64,000 nucleotides of DNA from Ordospora colligata OC4 (GCF_000803265.1 NW_014575400.1:1-64000), one strand, 5' to 3'; numbered from the stretch's first letter, positions 28,537-38,389 are shown. Made by a program: numbers and translations. The notes: a model not told the origin generated them from the letters alone.

Positions 28537-29637
28537 ATGAAGGTAAACATTCAGCACCTGAAGAATAAATTTGTTGTAGAGATTGATGACCTAGATATTA
28601 CGATTGAAGACTTGAAGAAGAAGTTGGAGGGTGTGATGGCTGAATCAGTCAGGATACCTGCTGCTGATCAGGCATTGATATTTGAACGCGAGAAGATGGA
28701 CGATGGCAAGAAGCTTTCGGATTATGTCAAAGGTGTGAAAGACGAGATCAAATTATTTGTTATTAAGCAACAAAGGAATACCAATCCAATATCAAAGCCT
28801 GTAGGAAGTTCTAATCAAGAGAGCAATAACCAAGCACAGTCGACACCAAATCCGTATCTCAGCAGTAATCAGCCAATGGGTAATCCATATGCGATGTACG
28901 GACAGCAGATGCCTCCCTATGGCTATGGATCACCACAGCCAATGTACGGACAGATGCCTTATGGATACGGCTCTCCACAACCAATGTATGGACAGATGCC
29001 TCCCTACGGCTATGGATCACCACAGCCAATGTACGGACAGATGCCTTATGGATACGGCTCTCCACAGAATGATGGATACAACAACGAAGCATTTTCGAAT
29101 GCCATGATGCAGCAAATGGAGCAAATGTTAAACAGCCCGGAGCTTTTAGATCAAGTGCTGAGCCTTCAGAATCCAAACATGACCCCTGAACAAAAGGAAA
29201 ATCATAAGAAGCTATTGAAAGATGCTTTGAATATGATGAAAGCAAATCCAGGACTTTTCCAGCAAGCATTTTCACCTGAGAATGTGAATATGGCAATGAA
29301 TACAATGGGTATGGGGCAAGGAGGAATGCATCCGCCGTATCCACCTGCACCAATGGGTGGTTATGATCCAAGACAACTCAGTGCAAGATTCTCTTGGAGA
29401 TATGGAGGATATCAATCGCCTGTGTATGGAGGGCCACGACCTGAGCAACAACCACAGCAAATTGATGAACAGGCATACTTGGTATCGTTGGAACAGTTGA
29501 AATCAATGGGTTTTGAGGAAGAAGAGGCAACAGATGCATTGAAGAAGGCAAAGGGAGATATAAACAGAGCATTGGACATACTTCATGAGGAGAGGAAGAA
29601 AAACAGCCAAAACAACGGATCGTATTCAAAAAAATAA
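28537..29637 (+). CDS. DSK2: Ubiquilin/Dsk2-like shuttle protein with YGSPQP repeats
   Basis: The 366-aa protein has a ubiquitin-like domain at residues 1-75 (MKVNIQHLKNKFVVEI ... DEIKLFVIK). A Gln/Pro/Tyr/Gly repeat region spans about 120-180, an STI1-like helical segment about 188-250 (MMQQMEQMLNSPELLDQVLS), and a C-terminal UBA about 315-357 (QLKSMGFEEEEATDALKKA). UBL plus UBA proteins of this kind ferry ubiquitylated clients to the proteasome; Rpt4 and a ubiquitin protease are in the same window. The tandem YGYGSPQPMYGQMP repeats are not a usual part of Dsk2. The longest frame starts with TTG; ATG 28537 follows CCC at 28531-28533. Confidence 0.85.
   Translation: MKVNIQHLKNKFVVEIDDLDITIEDLKKKLEGVMAESVRIPAADQALIFEREKMDDGKKLSDYVKGVKDEIKLFVIKQQRNTNPISKPVGSSNQESNNQAQSTPNPYLSSNQPMGNPYAMYGQQMPPYGYGSPQPMYGQMPYGYGSPQPMYGQMPPYGYGSPQPMYGQMPYGYGSPQNDGYNNEAFSNAMMQQMEQMLNSPELLDQVLSLQNPNMTPEQKENHKKLLKDALNMMKANPGLFQQAFSPENVNMAMNTMGMGQGGMHPPYPPAPMGGYDPRQLSARFSWRYGGYQSPVYGGPRPEQQPQQIDEQAYLVSLEQLKSMGFEEEEATDALKKAKGDINRALDILHEERKKNSQNNGSYSKK
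28909..29067 (+). repeat. 87-bp coding tandem repeat inside DSK2
   Basis: An 87-base unit (28909-28995) is followed directly by a second, nearly identical but incomplete copy of 72 bases (28996-29067). Each unit itself consists of two related halves of 45 and 42 bases encoding MPPYGYGSPQPMYGQ and MPYGYGSPQPMYGQ. Very few base differences separate the copies, so the duplication is recent. Length is a multiple of three and keeps the frame. Confidence 0.9.
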
Positions 29638-29787
29638 ATGTTTCATTACATAATATATACTCGAAATATACATATACTCTTTGTCTGTTTATTTATTCTC
29701 AGCATGTACAAATTGATTATGGCTTTAACCTTATGTAATTAATAATGACAGTGTAATTCAACAAAATGTAATTTTTCATGCGTCCCC

Positions 29788-31971
29788 ATGATATTAAATG
29801 GTCTTGCAGGTATTCTGAACATATACATGTTTCTTACTGGTGTGTTCAAGGCATCTGAGCCACCAAGTCAGATATCAACAGAAGCGGTTTCGAACAGTAA
29901 ATACACAAAGGTGATATATTTATTGCTTGATGGACTTAGGTTTGATTCCACAGTTGAAGTTAATAAGGAGGGATGCATATTCAACAAGATGCAGCATTTG
30001 AACTCAATCAAAACAAAGTATCATGCACTGAGTGTTAGTGGAATGCCGACAGAAACAAGTGCTAGAGTTATTGGATTAACCACAGGTGCGCCTAGCAACT
30101 TCTTGACAAGCATTATTGCCATACAAGGGACAACCATTAGCAAAGACAACATGGTTGATCAGCTGCTTAGAGACGGGAAATCATGCGTGTTCTTTGGAGA
30201 TTGTCAGTGGACAAAGTATTTTCCAGTACTGAAGTCGTGGCCTCATTTTACAATAGACCCATATGGTAGACATGAATTACGAGCACAAGAAAACATGCTA
30301 ATTGAAAAGATTGTGGAGAGTGTGAATAGCTATGATGTTATGATTGCACACCTGATAAACCTTGACTCTTATGGGCACATATACGAAACTATCCATCATG
30401 AGAGGATGCAGAATGAAATAGAAATATATGATAAGCTCATATATGACATATATCAGAAAATGTCTTCAGACACATTGTTGGTTGTGTGTAGTGATCATGG
30501 CGTTGATGACAATGGTGCCCATGGAGGAGTATCTACATTGGAAATGGCTTCTGTTGCGATCTTCATATCCAAAGATGACAGGTTTACAAACACATTGCCT
30601 CTGGAAGGCGTTGCTAAAGATGCTAGAAAAAGATGCATATCAAAGACATATGATGATGAACAGAATGTTATTAAAAGCACAGATTCATATCCAATAATAC
30701 ATCAGGACGATATTCTGCCAACAATGTGTTATCTGATGGGAATTCCAATTCCAAGTCTTTCTGGAGGCAACTTTGTTCATGAGTTAGTTTCTGAGACTGA
30801 AGCATACAGGAAATATGCACAACAGAAGTATGATCTCCTTGGAATTCCATTCAAAGTAGACACAAGTGACCGAGATGAGCTTTTGCACTTGAATTACATG
30901 CTTAGCGAAAGCGTACTAAAAAAGCTTGCAGGGAGAAATTACACAAGGCTAGGTCTATCAGTAGCCCTGTCAATAGGGATTGCAATTGCTATGCTATTCA
31001 AGTTGTCAAAATCGAAGTTTGGTAAACTCCAGATTGCATTAGCATTTGTGCTTGTGATGACTGCACACTCTGTTTTTTCGATCATTCATGAAGATTATCT
31101 CTGGGCAGTATTGTTTCTGATTTCTAATCCATCGATTAAGAATCTACTTGGCACGATGATGTTCTTGCAGATTGCACGTCCAGGATCAAGTATGAATGCA
31201 TTTTATGTACTTGTTGTTGAGAGGGTTAAGCTTTGTCCGTTCTTCAATGGAAATTGGCTATTTATTGTTGAACTACTTCTTTTTGCAATGATTAATAATA
31301 AGAAGCATCTTGAAGTTTCGTTAGAATACATTTATAACAGTGTTACAATGGTATTTAATAAGCACCCGCAGATAATCATCTCATTTATGAAGTACTTTTT
31401 ACACGGTAGTCTAGAAAATGCAGAATGGAGACTGTGCTTACTTATACAGTATCCCTGTATTGACAGTCTACTTGCATTGATTCTCAGACCAATGGAATCG
31501 GTGTACCTGATATACATACTTAGGAATCTTGATATATGTAACAACCCTGAAACATACTTCTCACTGACAAACATGGCATTCTTCTCTTCCGGATTGTGTA
31601 AACTATTGCAATCCATTAACTACAGCGTGTTCTTTACATTTTCTGACAGATTTGTCACCATTCCAGCAGTTATAATAGCATTTTATTACTTCATGTATCC
31701 AAGACTTAGAGCGATCTTGTTGATTAAGAATAACGAAAGACTCAAAAAAGCAAATGAAAATCATAATAATACGACTTTTGAAGATCTCGTCAATGTCGTG
31801 ATATCATTTTCCAGTATCAATATCTTGCTTGTTATGTGGTCTGGATACGCAATCAGCGATTCTCTTTCATTCTACAAGTTTTTAGGTGTTAGAGCGTTTT
31901 TTGAATATCTATACTATTTATGTGATATTACCTTGTTTTTTATATTCAGGATAATTAAAGCAAAGCTATGA
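29788..31971 (+). CDS. GPI13: GPI ethanolamine phosphate transferase, PIG-O/Gpi13-like
   Basis: The 727-aa protein has a short N-terminal hydrophobic anchor (residues 1-20) and then an alkaline-phosphatase-fold lumenal domain. The domain shows LLLDGLRFDS with D48, a GMPTETSARVIGLTTGAPSN nucleophile region, DNMVDQLLRDGKSCVFFGD, the IAHLINLDSYGH motif and SDHGVDDNGAHGG. These are the metal-binding sites of GPI ethanolamine phosphate transferases in the ER. About six to eight membrane spans follow from residue 385 on. Family length is 950-1100 aa, so the membrane part is reduced. The PIG-O branch is preferred over PIG-N or PIG-G but not certain. CCCC at 29784-29787 touches the ATG. Confidence 0.75.
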   Translation: MILNGLAGILNIYMFLTGVFKASEPPSQISTEAVSNSKYTKVIYLLLDGLRFDSTVEVNKEGCIFNKMQHLNSIKTKYHALSVSGMPTETSARVIGLTTGAPSNFLTSIIAIQGTTISKDNMVDQLLRDGKSCVFFGDCQWTKYFPVLKSWPHFTIDPYGRHELRAQENMLIEKIVESVNSYDVMIAHLINLDSYGHIYETIHHERMQNEIEIYDKLIYDIYQKMSSDTLLVVCSDHGVDDNGAHGGVSTLEMASVAIFISKDDRFTNTLPLEGVAKDARKRCISKTYDDEQNVIKSTDSYPIIHQDDILPTMCYLMGIPIPSLSGGNFVHELVSETEAYRKYAQQKYDLLGIPFKVDTSDRDELLHLNYMLSESVLKKLAGRNYTRLGLSVALSIGIAIAMLFKLSKSKFGKLQIALAFVLVMTAHSVFSIIHEDYLWAVLFLISNPSIKNLLGTMMFLQIARPGSSMNAFYVLVVERVKLCPFFNGNWLFIVELLLFAMINNKKHLEVSLEYIYNSVTMVFNKHPQIIISFMKYFLHGSLENAEWRLCLLIQYPCIDSLLALILRPMESVYLIYILRNLDICNNPETYFSLTNMAFFSSGLCKLLQSINYSVFFTFSDRFVTIPAVIIAFYYFMYPRLRAILLIKNNERLKKANENHNNTTFEDLVNVVISFSSINILLVMWSGYAISDSLSFYKFLGVRAFFEYLYYLCDITLFFIFRIIKAKL

Positions 31972-32077
31972 ATAATACATATTATATTCTTGTATTTATT
32001 AATAACACATCATCATGCATCTGGAAAAAATATGTGTTCGCATAAAACATAAATAATTATGCAATATTAAACTCATC

Positions 32078-33166
32078 TTAATCTCTTCTGATGAATGATG
32101 CTATGAAAAACCCTGTTGCGCCATCAGTATCTTTCTTGCATCTTATAATGTATTTGCTTACTGGGGATTCAGAAACTGTATTCTGTGGCCAAAACTTGCT
32201 TATATCTTCTAGTTGATACTTTGAGTCCTTGAGAGCTTCCTCTACAACATCTTCCCCCTCTTCCTTGTGCTCAGAGCATACTGAATACACAAGCCGCTTA
32301 GGATTGAACTGTAATGCATGCTTGACCATGTATATCTGGAATTGCTTCAGTTTACCAACTCGTTCTAAATCCATCTTGTAGTTCAAGTGCATTCCAGATC
32401 CAGAACAGCTTGGATCGCATAAAATATACTCAACATCCTTAAAGTCATCAGGCACAGACTGTAGAAAATCTCCTTCAATCACTTCTGTATTTCCAACCCC
32501 AAGCTTTTCAAGCTGTGTTCTAAGTATCTTTGCCCTCGACTCATCTTTCTCAAAGGCATGTATCTTGCCAGTGTTCTTCATGATCATTGAAAGATGAGAT
32601 GTCTTATTTCCAGGTGCTGAACATGTGTCTATCACAACAGATCCTTCATCTGGATTCAGTATTAATGCTGGTAAGCATGATGATATGTTTTGTATCACTA
32701 TCTTTCCTTGATTGTATGCTTCATCTCCATTTAATACTTCCGGATTCATAACCTTGAAAACACCATCAAGAGGCGTTTTTTCATATACAAACGCACTCAT
32801 GTCATTTTCACAACCACCTCTCAACGTATTAATTCGTACAAACACTGGTTGTCTTGTAAACTTCAGCTTAACTCCTCCCATCAGCTCAATGAACTTCCTT
32901 TTCATTCTTGCATTCTTCAACTTCCCATCAAGTATCTGGTAGCATCTCACCACTGCCATCTCAAGATCCTCGTTCATATAATTACTTTTCTTGACAATCT
33001 TAAGCAGCAACTCGTAGTTCTCAACAACCATGTGCACAAGCCTGTGATACATCTTCGGGTCTTTCTCTTTGTACACTGCTTTTCTTAACGCGATCTTTCC
33101 GTCCAGAATCTGCCTTATCATCTCCACACACTTATTATCAAATTTCTGCTTCGCATTCCCTCCCAT
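32078..33166 (-). CDS. RCM1: rRNA cytosine-C5 methyltransferase, NSUN5/Rcm1-like
   Basis: The 362-aa protein has the NOL1/NOP2/Sun catalytic core: SAM site VIDTCSAPGNKTSHLS, motif ILCDPSCSGSGM and motif YSVCSEHKEEGEDVVEEAL with the second cysteine. The DPSCSGSG form (rather than DAPCSG) is typical of NSUN5/Rcm1, which methylates a conserved cytosine of large-subunit rRNA. The N-terminal helical region and R-x-NTL motif (FVRINTLRGG) fit. Length is close to the minimal family size. No CCC element precedes the ATG. Confidence 0.85.
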   Translation of the reverse strand: MGGNAKQKFDNKCVEMIRQILDGKIALRKAVYKEKDPKMYHRLVHMVVENYELLLKIVKKSNYMNEDLEMAVVRCYQILDGKLKNARMKRKFIELMGGVKLKFTRQPVFVRINTLRGGCENDMSAFVYEKTPLDGVFKVMNPEVLNGDEAYNQGKIVIQNISSCLPALILNPDEGSVVIDTCSAPGNKTSHLSMIMKNTGKIHAFEKDESRAKILRTQLEKLGVGNTEVIEGDFLQSVPDDFKDVEYILCDPSCSGSGMHLNYKMDLERVGKLKQFQIYMVKHALQFNPKRLVYSVCSEHKEEGEDVVEEALKDSKYQLEDISKFWPQNTVSESPVSKYIIRCKKDTDGATGFFIASFIRRD

Positions 33167-33345
33167 TTACACTAGGATGATCACATTCAGTTATTAAATA
33201 AAATTTCGGCATTACTCATATTCAATTCATAAACATTCAACAACTCATAAACATCCGATGATTCATTTTAACCATTTAATACATACTTCATAAACCTTCA
33301 AAATCATATCAAGAACAACAAACCATTCATTGAATAAATATATAA

Positions 33346-34215
33346 CTACACAACTGTTCTGCACACAGGGCACTTGTTAGAATGACTGAGGAGCCATTTG
33401 TCAACACACTTCATATGAAACTTGTGCTCGCATGGCAATTCTCGCAGCTTCTGCTTTCTTGCAAAGTTACACATGCATATCGTACATTCTTGTGTTTCAT
33501 CAATTGCTCTTGCCTTTACAATCGTACTCTTATTGAGAGATTCCTTGGTGGCTGTCATAGGCATCTCTGAAGATCCATCAAGTATGTCAAAGTTGATCTG
33601 TATTTCATAAATAACTCCTCCCCTAGGCATTTCATTCGGAGAGAGAAACAGAACATGAACCTCATGAGTAGGTGTTGATGACAATTCGTTAGTATTCTCT
33701 AAATTATTTGCTGTACTTCCTTCTGTATCATTACTCTGTTCATTAGCAGATCCAGTGATTAATGGAGATCGTCCATTACCTGTAACAACAACAGAGGTCC
33801 TCAGAACAAATGGATTTCTAATATTTGAATATTCTTGTGCATTTGCATTATCTGCAGATCGTGTATTTTGTCTACGCCCTCTTGCTCTGCCCAACTCTCT
33901 TTCCGCTACATTGATTATCCTGTTGCATCTGTTAATTATTTCACGCTCCTCAGCATTTGGTGCATTGCCACTCAAGGGTATATTCCTCCTGGAACTTACT
34001 GTGTTCGCAGTAGCGCTCTCATTTGCACTTGCTCTATTCTCTGAATTATTCTCCACTCTACCACGTATAAGATCAGATAATCTACTTCTCAGTCTATCAA
34101 CAAAAGCTCCGCTGTGCACAGAACTTCCATCTACAGAATCCATCCGTCCTTCCAAAAATCTTAGCATTGATCTCATTATATCTATAAAATTGTTGTTCCC
34201 TTCTCTCCTTGCCAT
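33346..34215 (-). CDS. RING-H2 E3 ubiquitin ligase-like protein
   Basis: The 289-aa protein has a low-complexity Arg/Asn/Ser-rich N-terminal 200 residues and a C-terminal RING-H2 (about residues 239-286). Its ligands are CTICMC, CEHKFHMKC and CPVC, in C-x2-C...C-x-H-x2-H-x2-C...C-x2-C order. Such domains bind E2 enzymes. No membrane span is visible, so it is unlike PA-TM-RING or Hrd1 forms. The substrate is unknown. CCC (plus-strand GGG 34217-34219) lies one base before the ATG. Confidence 0.8.
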   Translation of the reverse strand: MARREGNNNFIDIMRSMLRFLEGRMDSVDGSSVHSGAFVDRLRSRLSDLIRGRVENNSENRASANESATANTVSSRRNIPLSGNAPNAEEREIINRCNRIINVAERELGRARGRRQNTRSADNANAQEYSNIRNPFVLRTSVVVTGNGRSPLITGSANEQSNDTEGSTANNLENTNELSSTPTHEVHVLFLSPNEMPRGGVIYEIQINFDILDGSSEMPMTATKESLNKSTIVKARAIDETQECTICMCNFARKQKLRELPCEHKFHMKCVDKWLLSHSNKCPVCRTVV

Positions 34216-34376
34216 AGGGCCAGCACCAAGACTCCATTTATTTCATTTGTCATCTCGAAAAATCTAGAAAATCGATGCATTGCCTGGAAATGCTCCAATT
34301 AAGGCACATGATCAATCATCCAAACAATATGCATAAACAACATAAATAACTCATGCTGCTATTCAAACTAATAAAT

Positions 34377-35384
34377 TCACACTGGAAACTCTTCAGACGA
34401 CATCTCTGCACGGATTCGTCTTCCTCCAAAAAACCTGCCATTCAGAATCTCAAACGAATGTCTCGCCTCTTCTTCAGAAGAATACAAACAATAAACAGCC
34501 ACATCAGGTATCTTAACAACCATAAACTTGACAACACTCCCATATTTCTTCATTTCTGCATGCATCTCCTGTTCAAACTCATCATCTGCTTCTTCATAAT
34601 TTATCAAATTCCTTAAAATAACCATTCGTCCTCTACTAAATAGCATACTTTCGATCCTTGTCTTGATTTCAAACACCCTTTTTGGAATTTCAGAGTGATG
34701 TACACACTCAGGCATCTCCATCTTAATCACTGTTGGACCAATCTTTAGCTTCATACCATATATTCCAATCTTGTTTGTGTATCCAAGAGCTTTTCTTGCA
34801 TCTGCAGCATTCGTAAACTTGACATATGCGTATCCTTTATGCACAAACCATGAATCATACAAAAACCTGACTGAATCAACCTTCCCTATCTTTGAAAATA
34901 TTTCCTCGAGATGCGCTTCCTCTACTTCCTGGCTAACATTCGATACATATATAATGCGTTTATCTGGACTTCTTATTTCATGCGGAATTTCAGACGGAAA
35001 AGAAGAAGTTCTGCCAGCTTTGAGCACTTTTCCATCAACTATCATTCCAGTCATCTCTTCCATGCACAGGTATGCTGCATGTGGATTGTCAAAGTCTACA
35101 AATACACACTCCTTGCTGCTGATGTAGTTTATTAAAAATCGTCCAAATACATTCAAAATGTCCATAATGGTGCTTTTTGAGCATGTTACATTTCCTATGT
35201 ATACCTTGTTTAGCAAAGACATATCGAACCTCGACTCTGTGTGCATTGTTTCGGAACTAATTACCCATTTGTTGTACTTACATACTTCAGAATACACCGT
35301 GTGCATTAAGTGTATGCCATGCTTCTTGGAATCAGCGATACTTTCAAGCAATTTAACAAGTTGTTCATCTACAAACTGTATCAT
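34377..35384 (-). CDS. PUF60/U2AF65-like splicing factor with three RRMs
   Basis: The 335-aa protein carries three RRM-type domains. The first, near residues 57-128 (LLNKVYIGNV ... LKAGRTSSFP), and the second, near 142-222 (RIIYVSNVSQEVEEAHLEEI ... GYAYVKF), resemble PUF60 RRM1 and RRM2. The last, near 252-330 (GRMVILRNLINYEEADDEFE ... EILNGRFFGGRRIRAEM), has the U2AF-homology-motif pattern with GRFFGGR where PUF60 has GRWFAGR. PUF60 and U2AF65 act at 3' splice sites. Its retention matches the presence of a mini-intron at 38059. CCCC (plus-strand GGGG 35386-35389) lies one base before the ATG. Confidence 0.7.
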   Translation of the reverse strand: MIQFVDEQLVKLLESIADSKKHGIHLMHTVYSEVCKYNKWVISSETMHTESRFDMSLLNKVYIGNVTCSKSTIMDILNVFGRFLINYISSKECVFVDFDNPHAAYLCMEEMTGMIVDGKVLKAGRTSSFPSEIPHEIRSPDKRIIYVSNVSQEVEEAHLEEIFSKIGKVDSVRFLYDSWFVHKGYAYVKFTNAADARKALGYTNKIGIYGMKLKIGPTVIKMEMPECVHHSEIPKRVFEIKTRIESMLFSRGRMVILRNLINYEEADDEFEQEMHAEMKKYGSVVKFMVVKIPDVAVYCLYSSEEEARHSFEILNGRFFGGRRIRAEMSSEEFPV

Positions 35385-35504
35385 CGGGGTATGATTAATT
35401 CTGCATTACCCATGTGTATTCAAGATATGTTTCATATTCTGTATTTTCATGCACATGTTTTTTAAAAGTATTACCTATTGTTAGTATAAACGAATTGTTA
35501 CTTT

Positions 35505-37919
35505 ATGCACATAATACATAAATTCATTGTAATTGAATACCTTTGCATGGAGTCCGTAGAGAATAGAACAGAGTTTATCAGGAAACTTAGATATAAAGGT
35601 AGCGGTCTACCATGTAAGCGCACGTGCATGCAACGAGGCTCAGTAGGAATAAAAATTGTCAACCAGATCCTGAAATTTCCATCACGAGAATCTGCATGCT
35701 TTGCACTTGAAATAATTAAATGCCTGTATGTATATGAGCCAATGCTTGGGACTCCGAAGTATTCTCTGGATAAAGCATTGGTAAGTCTTTGCGATAAGGT
35801 GTTTGTAAATGAAGTATATGAGGAGATAGAAAGAAGGATTAAAATGCATATCTTAAACATGGAAAAAAGTGGCAATGTAGAACAGAGAAACGAGATTGAT
35901 ATCACTCCTGAGATGTGCTATGGAGATATGCTGTTTGATGAAGTTCTTGTTGGATACTTCATCATCAAATACAGGAAATACGGTGTTTTTTACACGAAGG
36001 TTATTGATTTGATTGATAGAGTCAATCCAAGGTTAAGAGCAAAAGCAATCAGGGGTTTTGACGGATTGGCTCAAATAGAAGCAATACACGGATTTGAAGC
36101 AGAATTGGAAAGGCTTGCAGATGCATTGAAGCATGAATGCCATAAACCAGTATTAATGCAAAAGAAGAACCGTTTATTTATTGAAGATGAGTGTGAATGT
36201 GTAAGGCAAAATTATCTTTTGGTTTCATGCTTCTATGATATTCCAGAGACAATTACTGTGCCTTATTATGATTTGAGAAAGAACTTTCGGATTGAATGTT
36301 TTGCATACATTGAGTGCTGGAATGGATTTGTACAAGATAATGAGCTTGTTGGGCTTGATGGAAACAAAGATGTATCGTTGTTGAAAACCCAGTGCTTTGA
36401 AATGTGTATGAGAAGAACATATGATCTAAAACTGATAGATGAAGTGATTGTAAAGACAGTATCATTTGAGAGGATGTTTCTGGAAGGATATGCAAATGTT
36501 GTAAGACAAAAGCACCTAATTGCAAAAGCAAAGTTCAAAGAAGTTCTGGAAGTGATTGTTAGGCTTGGGATGGCATGTGTGCCTGAGATTCTTTTCCATG
36601 TGTATGATTTTCTGTCTCTATCGCATATGTATTGTGGAGAATACTTTGAGTGTATTTTTTATCTGAGTAAGGGGATTGAATTGGCACATAGACACCGCGT
36701 TGGCTTTATAGCAACATACTTTTTGAATTGCAGATTTGCCGCAGAACGAATAGCAGGGATGAGTGGGCCAGCACCGAAGGTTCGATTTGATTTATGGAGA
36801 GGTGTTCATAAGATTGAGGATGTGATACTGGACGAAGGATTTGTAAGAAGTAATAGAATATGTGCAAGTGTAGCTCTTTCAAATGAGATAAGCAGCTTAA
36901 GGGAGCTCAGAACAATCGAAAAGTTTGAAGCATTCAAGCCAAGCATGCTTTTAGGAAGTATAGAAAAGGCATTATTAGTATTTACAGGATATTATGTTAT
37001 TTCACTTTATTGTATTGATCGAGATTTGTATGCGAATGACTTCAGAAAGATTTTCAAGGTTTTTGATGACTTTACTAGTGCTAATGAAAGGATTAATGAG
37101 ATACTTAGTAGATCAAGGTGTATTTTAAAAGAAAATATGAATGGATCCGTTGATAAAGGAAGATGGTGGGCAGAAAGGATGAAGATGGATGTAGAGCTTG
37201 GCGATGTTTTATCTGATGTTTGCAGAGGGTTTAATGAGATTGAAACTGGAGATAGGGTGATTCTCGTGCTAGATGAAACAACAACAGAGTTTCCATTTGA
37301 ATCAATGTCTATTTTCAAATCCAAGGTTGTTTACCGAGTTCCTTCTCTGGAATACTTTGAGAAGTGGTTTGAGATGCATCCAAAGAAACTAACTACTGTA
37401 GATTCAAGCGAAAGATCTATGTTTTATGTGTTGGATCCAGATAATAATCTACAGAAGACACGAGAGCGCATTTCAAAAGGTTTAAGTGCACTGGGTATTA
37501 CAAACGGAGTGTGTGGAAGAAGCTTATCTAATAAAGAATGCAAGACAGTAAGTGAGTATAGCACATTATTGTATTTTGGCCATGGAAGTGGATCAAAGCA
37601 TTTACGAATCCATGGAGATGGTAAAAACATGCTTTTATTTGGATGCAACAGTGCAAGACTTCTGTGTATGAAGAACTACAAGAGAAGTGGATTTCTAATG
37701 AAACATTTGAGCAAAAACTCAACAGTGATGGGATGTTTGTGGGAGGTTACTGATAAGGACATAGATGTTTTCAGTATGAAGGTTGTTGAAAGACTGATGA
37801 GAGGTGAGGAGTGCCTTGGGATGCTAGCATCGATGTTCAGGGATGAGTTTAAGATGAAGTATTTGAATGGTGCTTCCGTTGTTGTTTATGGGCTGCCAAG
37901 AAGACAGCTACTTAGATGA
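35505..37919 (+). CDS. ESP1: Separase
   Basis: The 804-aa protein ends in a C50 caspase-like protease domain with LLYFGHGSGSKHL (catalytic His693) and LLFGCNSARL (catalytic Cys714). The characteristic VMGCLWEVTDKDIDVFSMKV follows. Separase cleaves cohesin kleisin to release sister chromatids at anaphase. Fungal separases are 1600-2000 aa, so the helical N-terminal part is much reduced. Securin is not visible in the window. Two starts are possible: ATG 35505 and, 14 codons on, ATG 35547 (MESVENRTEF); neither has a CCC/GGG element. The last 53 bases are also open in the frame of the next gene. Confidence 0.9.
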   Translation: MHIIHKFIVIEYLCMESVENRTEFIRKLRYKGSGLPCKRTCMQRGSVGIKIVNQILKFPSRESACFALEIIKCLYVYEPMLGTPKYSLDKALVSLCDKVFVNEVYEEIERRIKMHILNMEKSGNVEQRNEIDITPEMCYGDMLFDEVLVGYFIIKYRKYGVFYTKVIDLIDRVNPRLRAKAIRGFDGLAQIEAIHGFEAELERLADALKHECHKPVLMQKKNRLFIEDECECVRQNYLLVSCFYDIPETITVPYYDLRKNFRIECFAYIECWNGFVQDNELVGLDGNKDVSLLKTQCFEMCMRRTYDLKLIDEVIVKTVSFERMFLEGYANVVRQKHLIAKAKFKEVLEVIVRLGMACVPEILFHVYDFLSLSHMYCGEYFECIFYLSKGIELAHRHRVGFIATYFLNCRFAAERIAGMSGPAPKVRFDLWRGVHKIEDVILDEGFVRSNRICASVALSNEISSLRELRTIEKFEAFKPSMLLGSIEKALLVFTGYYVISLYCIDRDLYANDFRKIFKVFDDFTSANERINEILSRSRCILKENMNGSVDKGRWWAERMKMDVELGDVLSDVCRGFNEIETGDRVILVLDETTTEFPFESMSIFKSKVVYRVPSLEYFEKWFEMHPKKLTTVDSSERSMFYVLDPDNNLQKTRERISKGLSALGITNGVCGRSLSNKECKTVSEYSTLLYFGHGSGSKHLRIHGDGKNMLLFGCNSARLLCMKNYKRSGFLMKHLSKNSTVMGCLWEVTDKDIDVFSMKVVERLMRGEECLGMLASMFRDEFKMKYLNGASVVVYGLPRRQLLR

Positions 37920-37947
37920 TGTATTGTGTATTTTGTTGTATCCTGAA

Positions 37948-38268
37948 ATGAACTGGTATCGTGTAGAGAATTCATGTGTGAAGTTAACAGTTAAAGTAAA
38001 GCCAAATGCAAAGGTAACAGGAGTCAAAGAGGTTACAGACGATGAGCTTATTTTAAATGTAAGGAGACTTGGATAATTTCAGATAAGTGCACCAGCAGTA
38101 GATAACAAAGCAAACAAGGAGTTGATTGCATTTATGAGTAAATCTTTTAAGGTTCCAAAAAGCTCAGTAAAGATCACATGTGGAAGCAATACAACAAGCA
38201 AATTAGTGGTGATAAGTGGCTTGGATGAATGTATAGAAACAATAGAAGAATTTGTCTGCAGTAGTTAG
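37948..38268 (+). CDS. DUF167/YggU-family protein, two exons joined by a 24-nt intron
   Basis: Exon 1 (37948-38058, 37 codons) reads MNWYRVENSCVKLTVKVKPN ... DELILN; exon 2 (38083-38268) continues ISAPAVDNKANKELIAF ... KVPKSSVKITCG ... KLVVISG. Joined, the 98 aa give the DUF167 (UPF0235) pattern: K-x-x-P-x-A-K, then L-x-(V/I)-SAPAVDNKANKELI, then P-K-S-S-V-x-I-x-x-G. Without splicing the frame stops at TAA 38074. The domain is small and widespread (human C15orf40, E. coli YggU); its function is unclear. The ATG is the first one after the separase stop codon and gives a family-like start; the frame is open further upstream inside separase. Confidence 0.82.
38059..38082 (+). other. 24-nt spliceosomal mini-intron
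   Basis: The intron begins GTAAGG and ends GGATAATTTCAG, with a TAAT branch-site-like element just before the acceptor, as in microsporidian introns of 23-30 nt. Removal keeps frame (24 is a multiple of three), deletes an in-frame TAA at 38074-38076 and joins two halves of the conserved DUF167 core. Confidence 0.8.
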
Positions 38269-38389
38269 CTACTTATTGGCGTACTTAAATCCTCAACAAT
38301 AGATCAGCAAGATTTGAATAGATAGGCACTAGACAGCAAAATATAGATGTATCATTAACAGGATTTATTCAATAAAAAGAATTTGGTTA

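Noticed and set aside
28859..29371. 170-aa reverse frame inside DSK2
   Set aside because: A shadow of the repeat-rich coding strand; no protein-like signal of its own.
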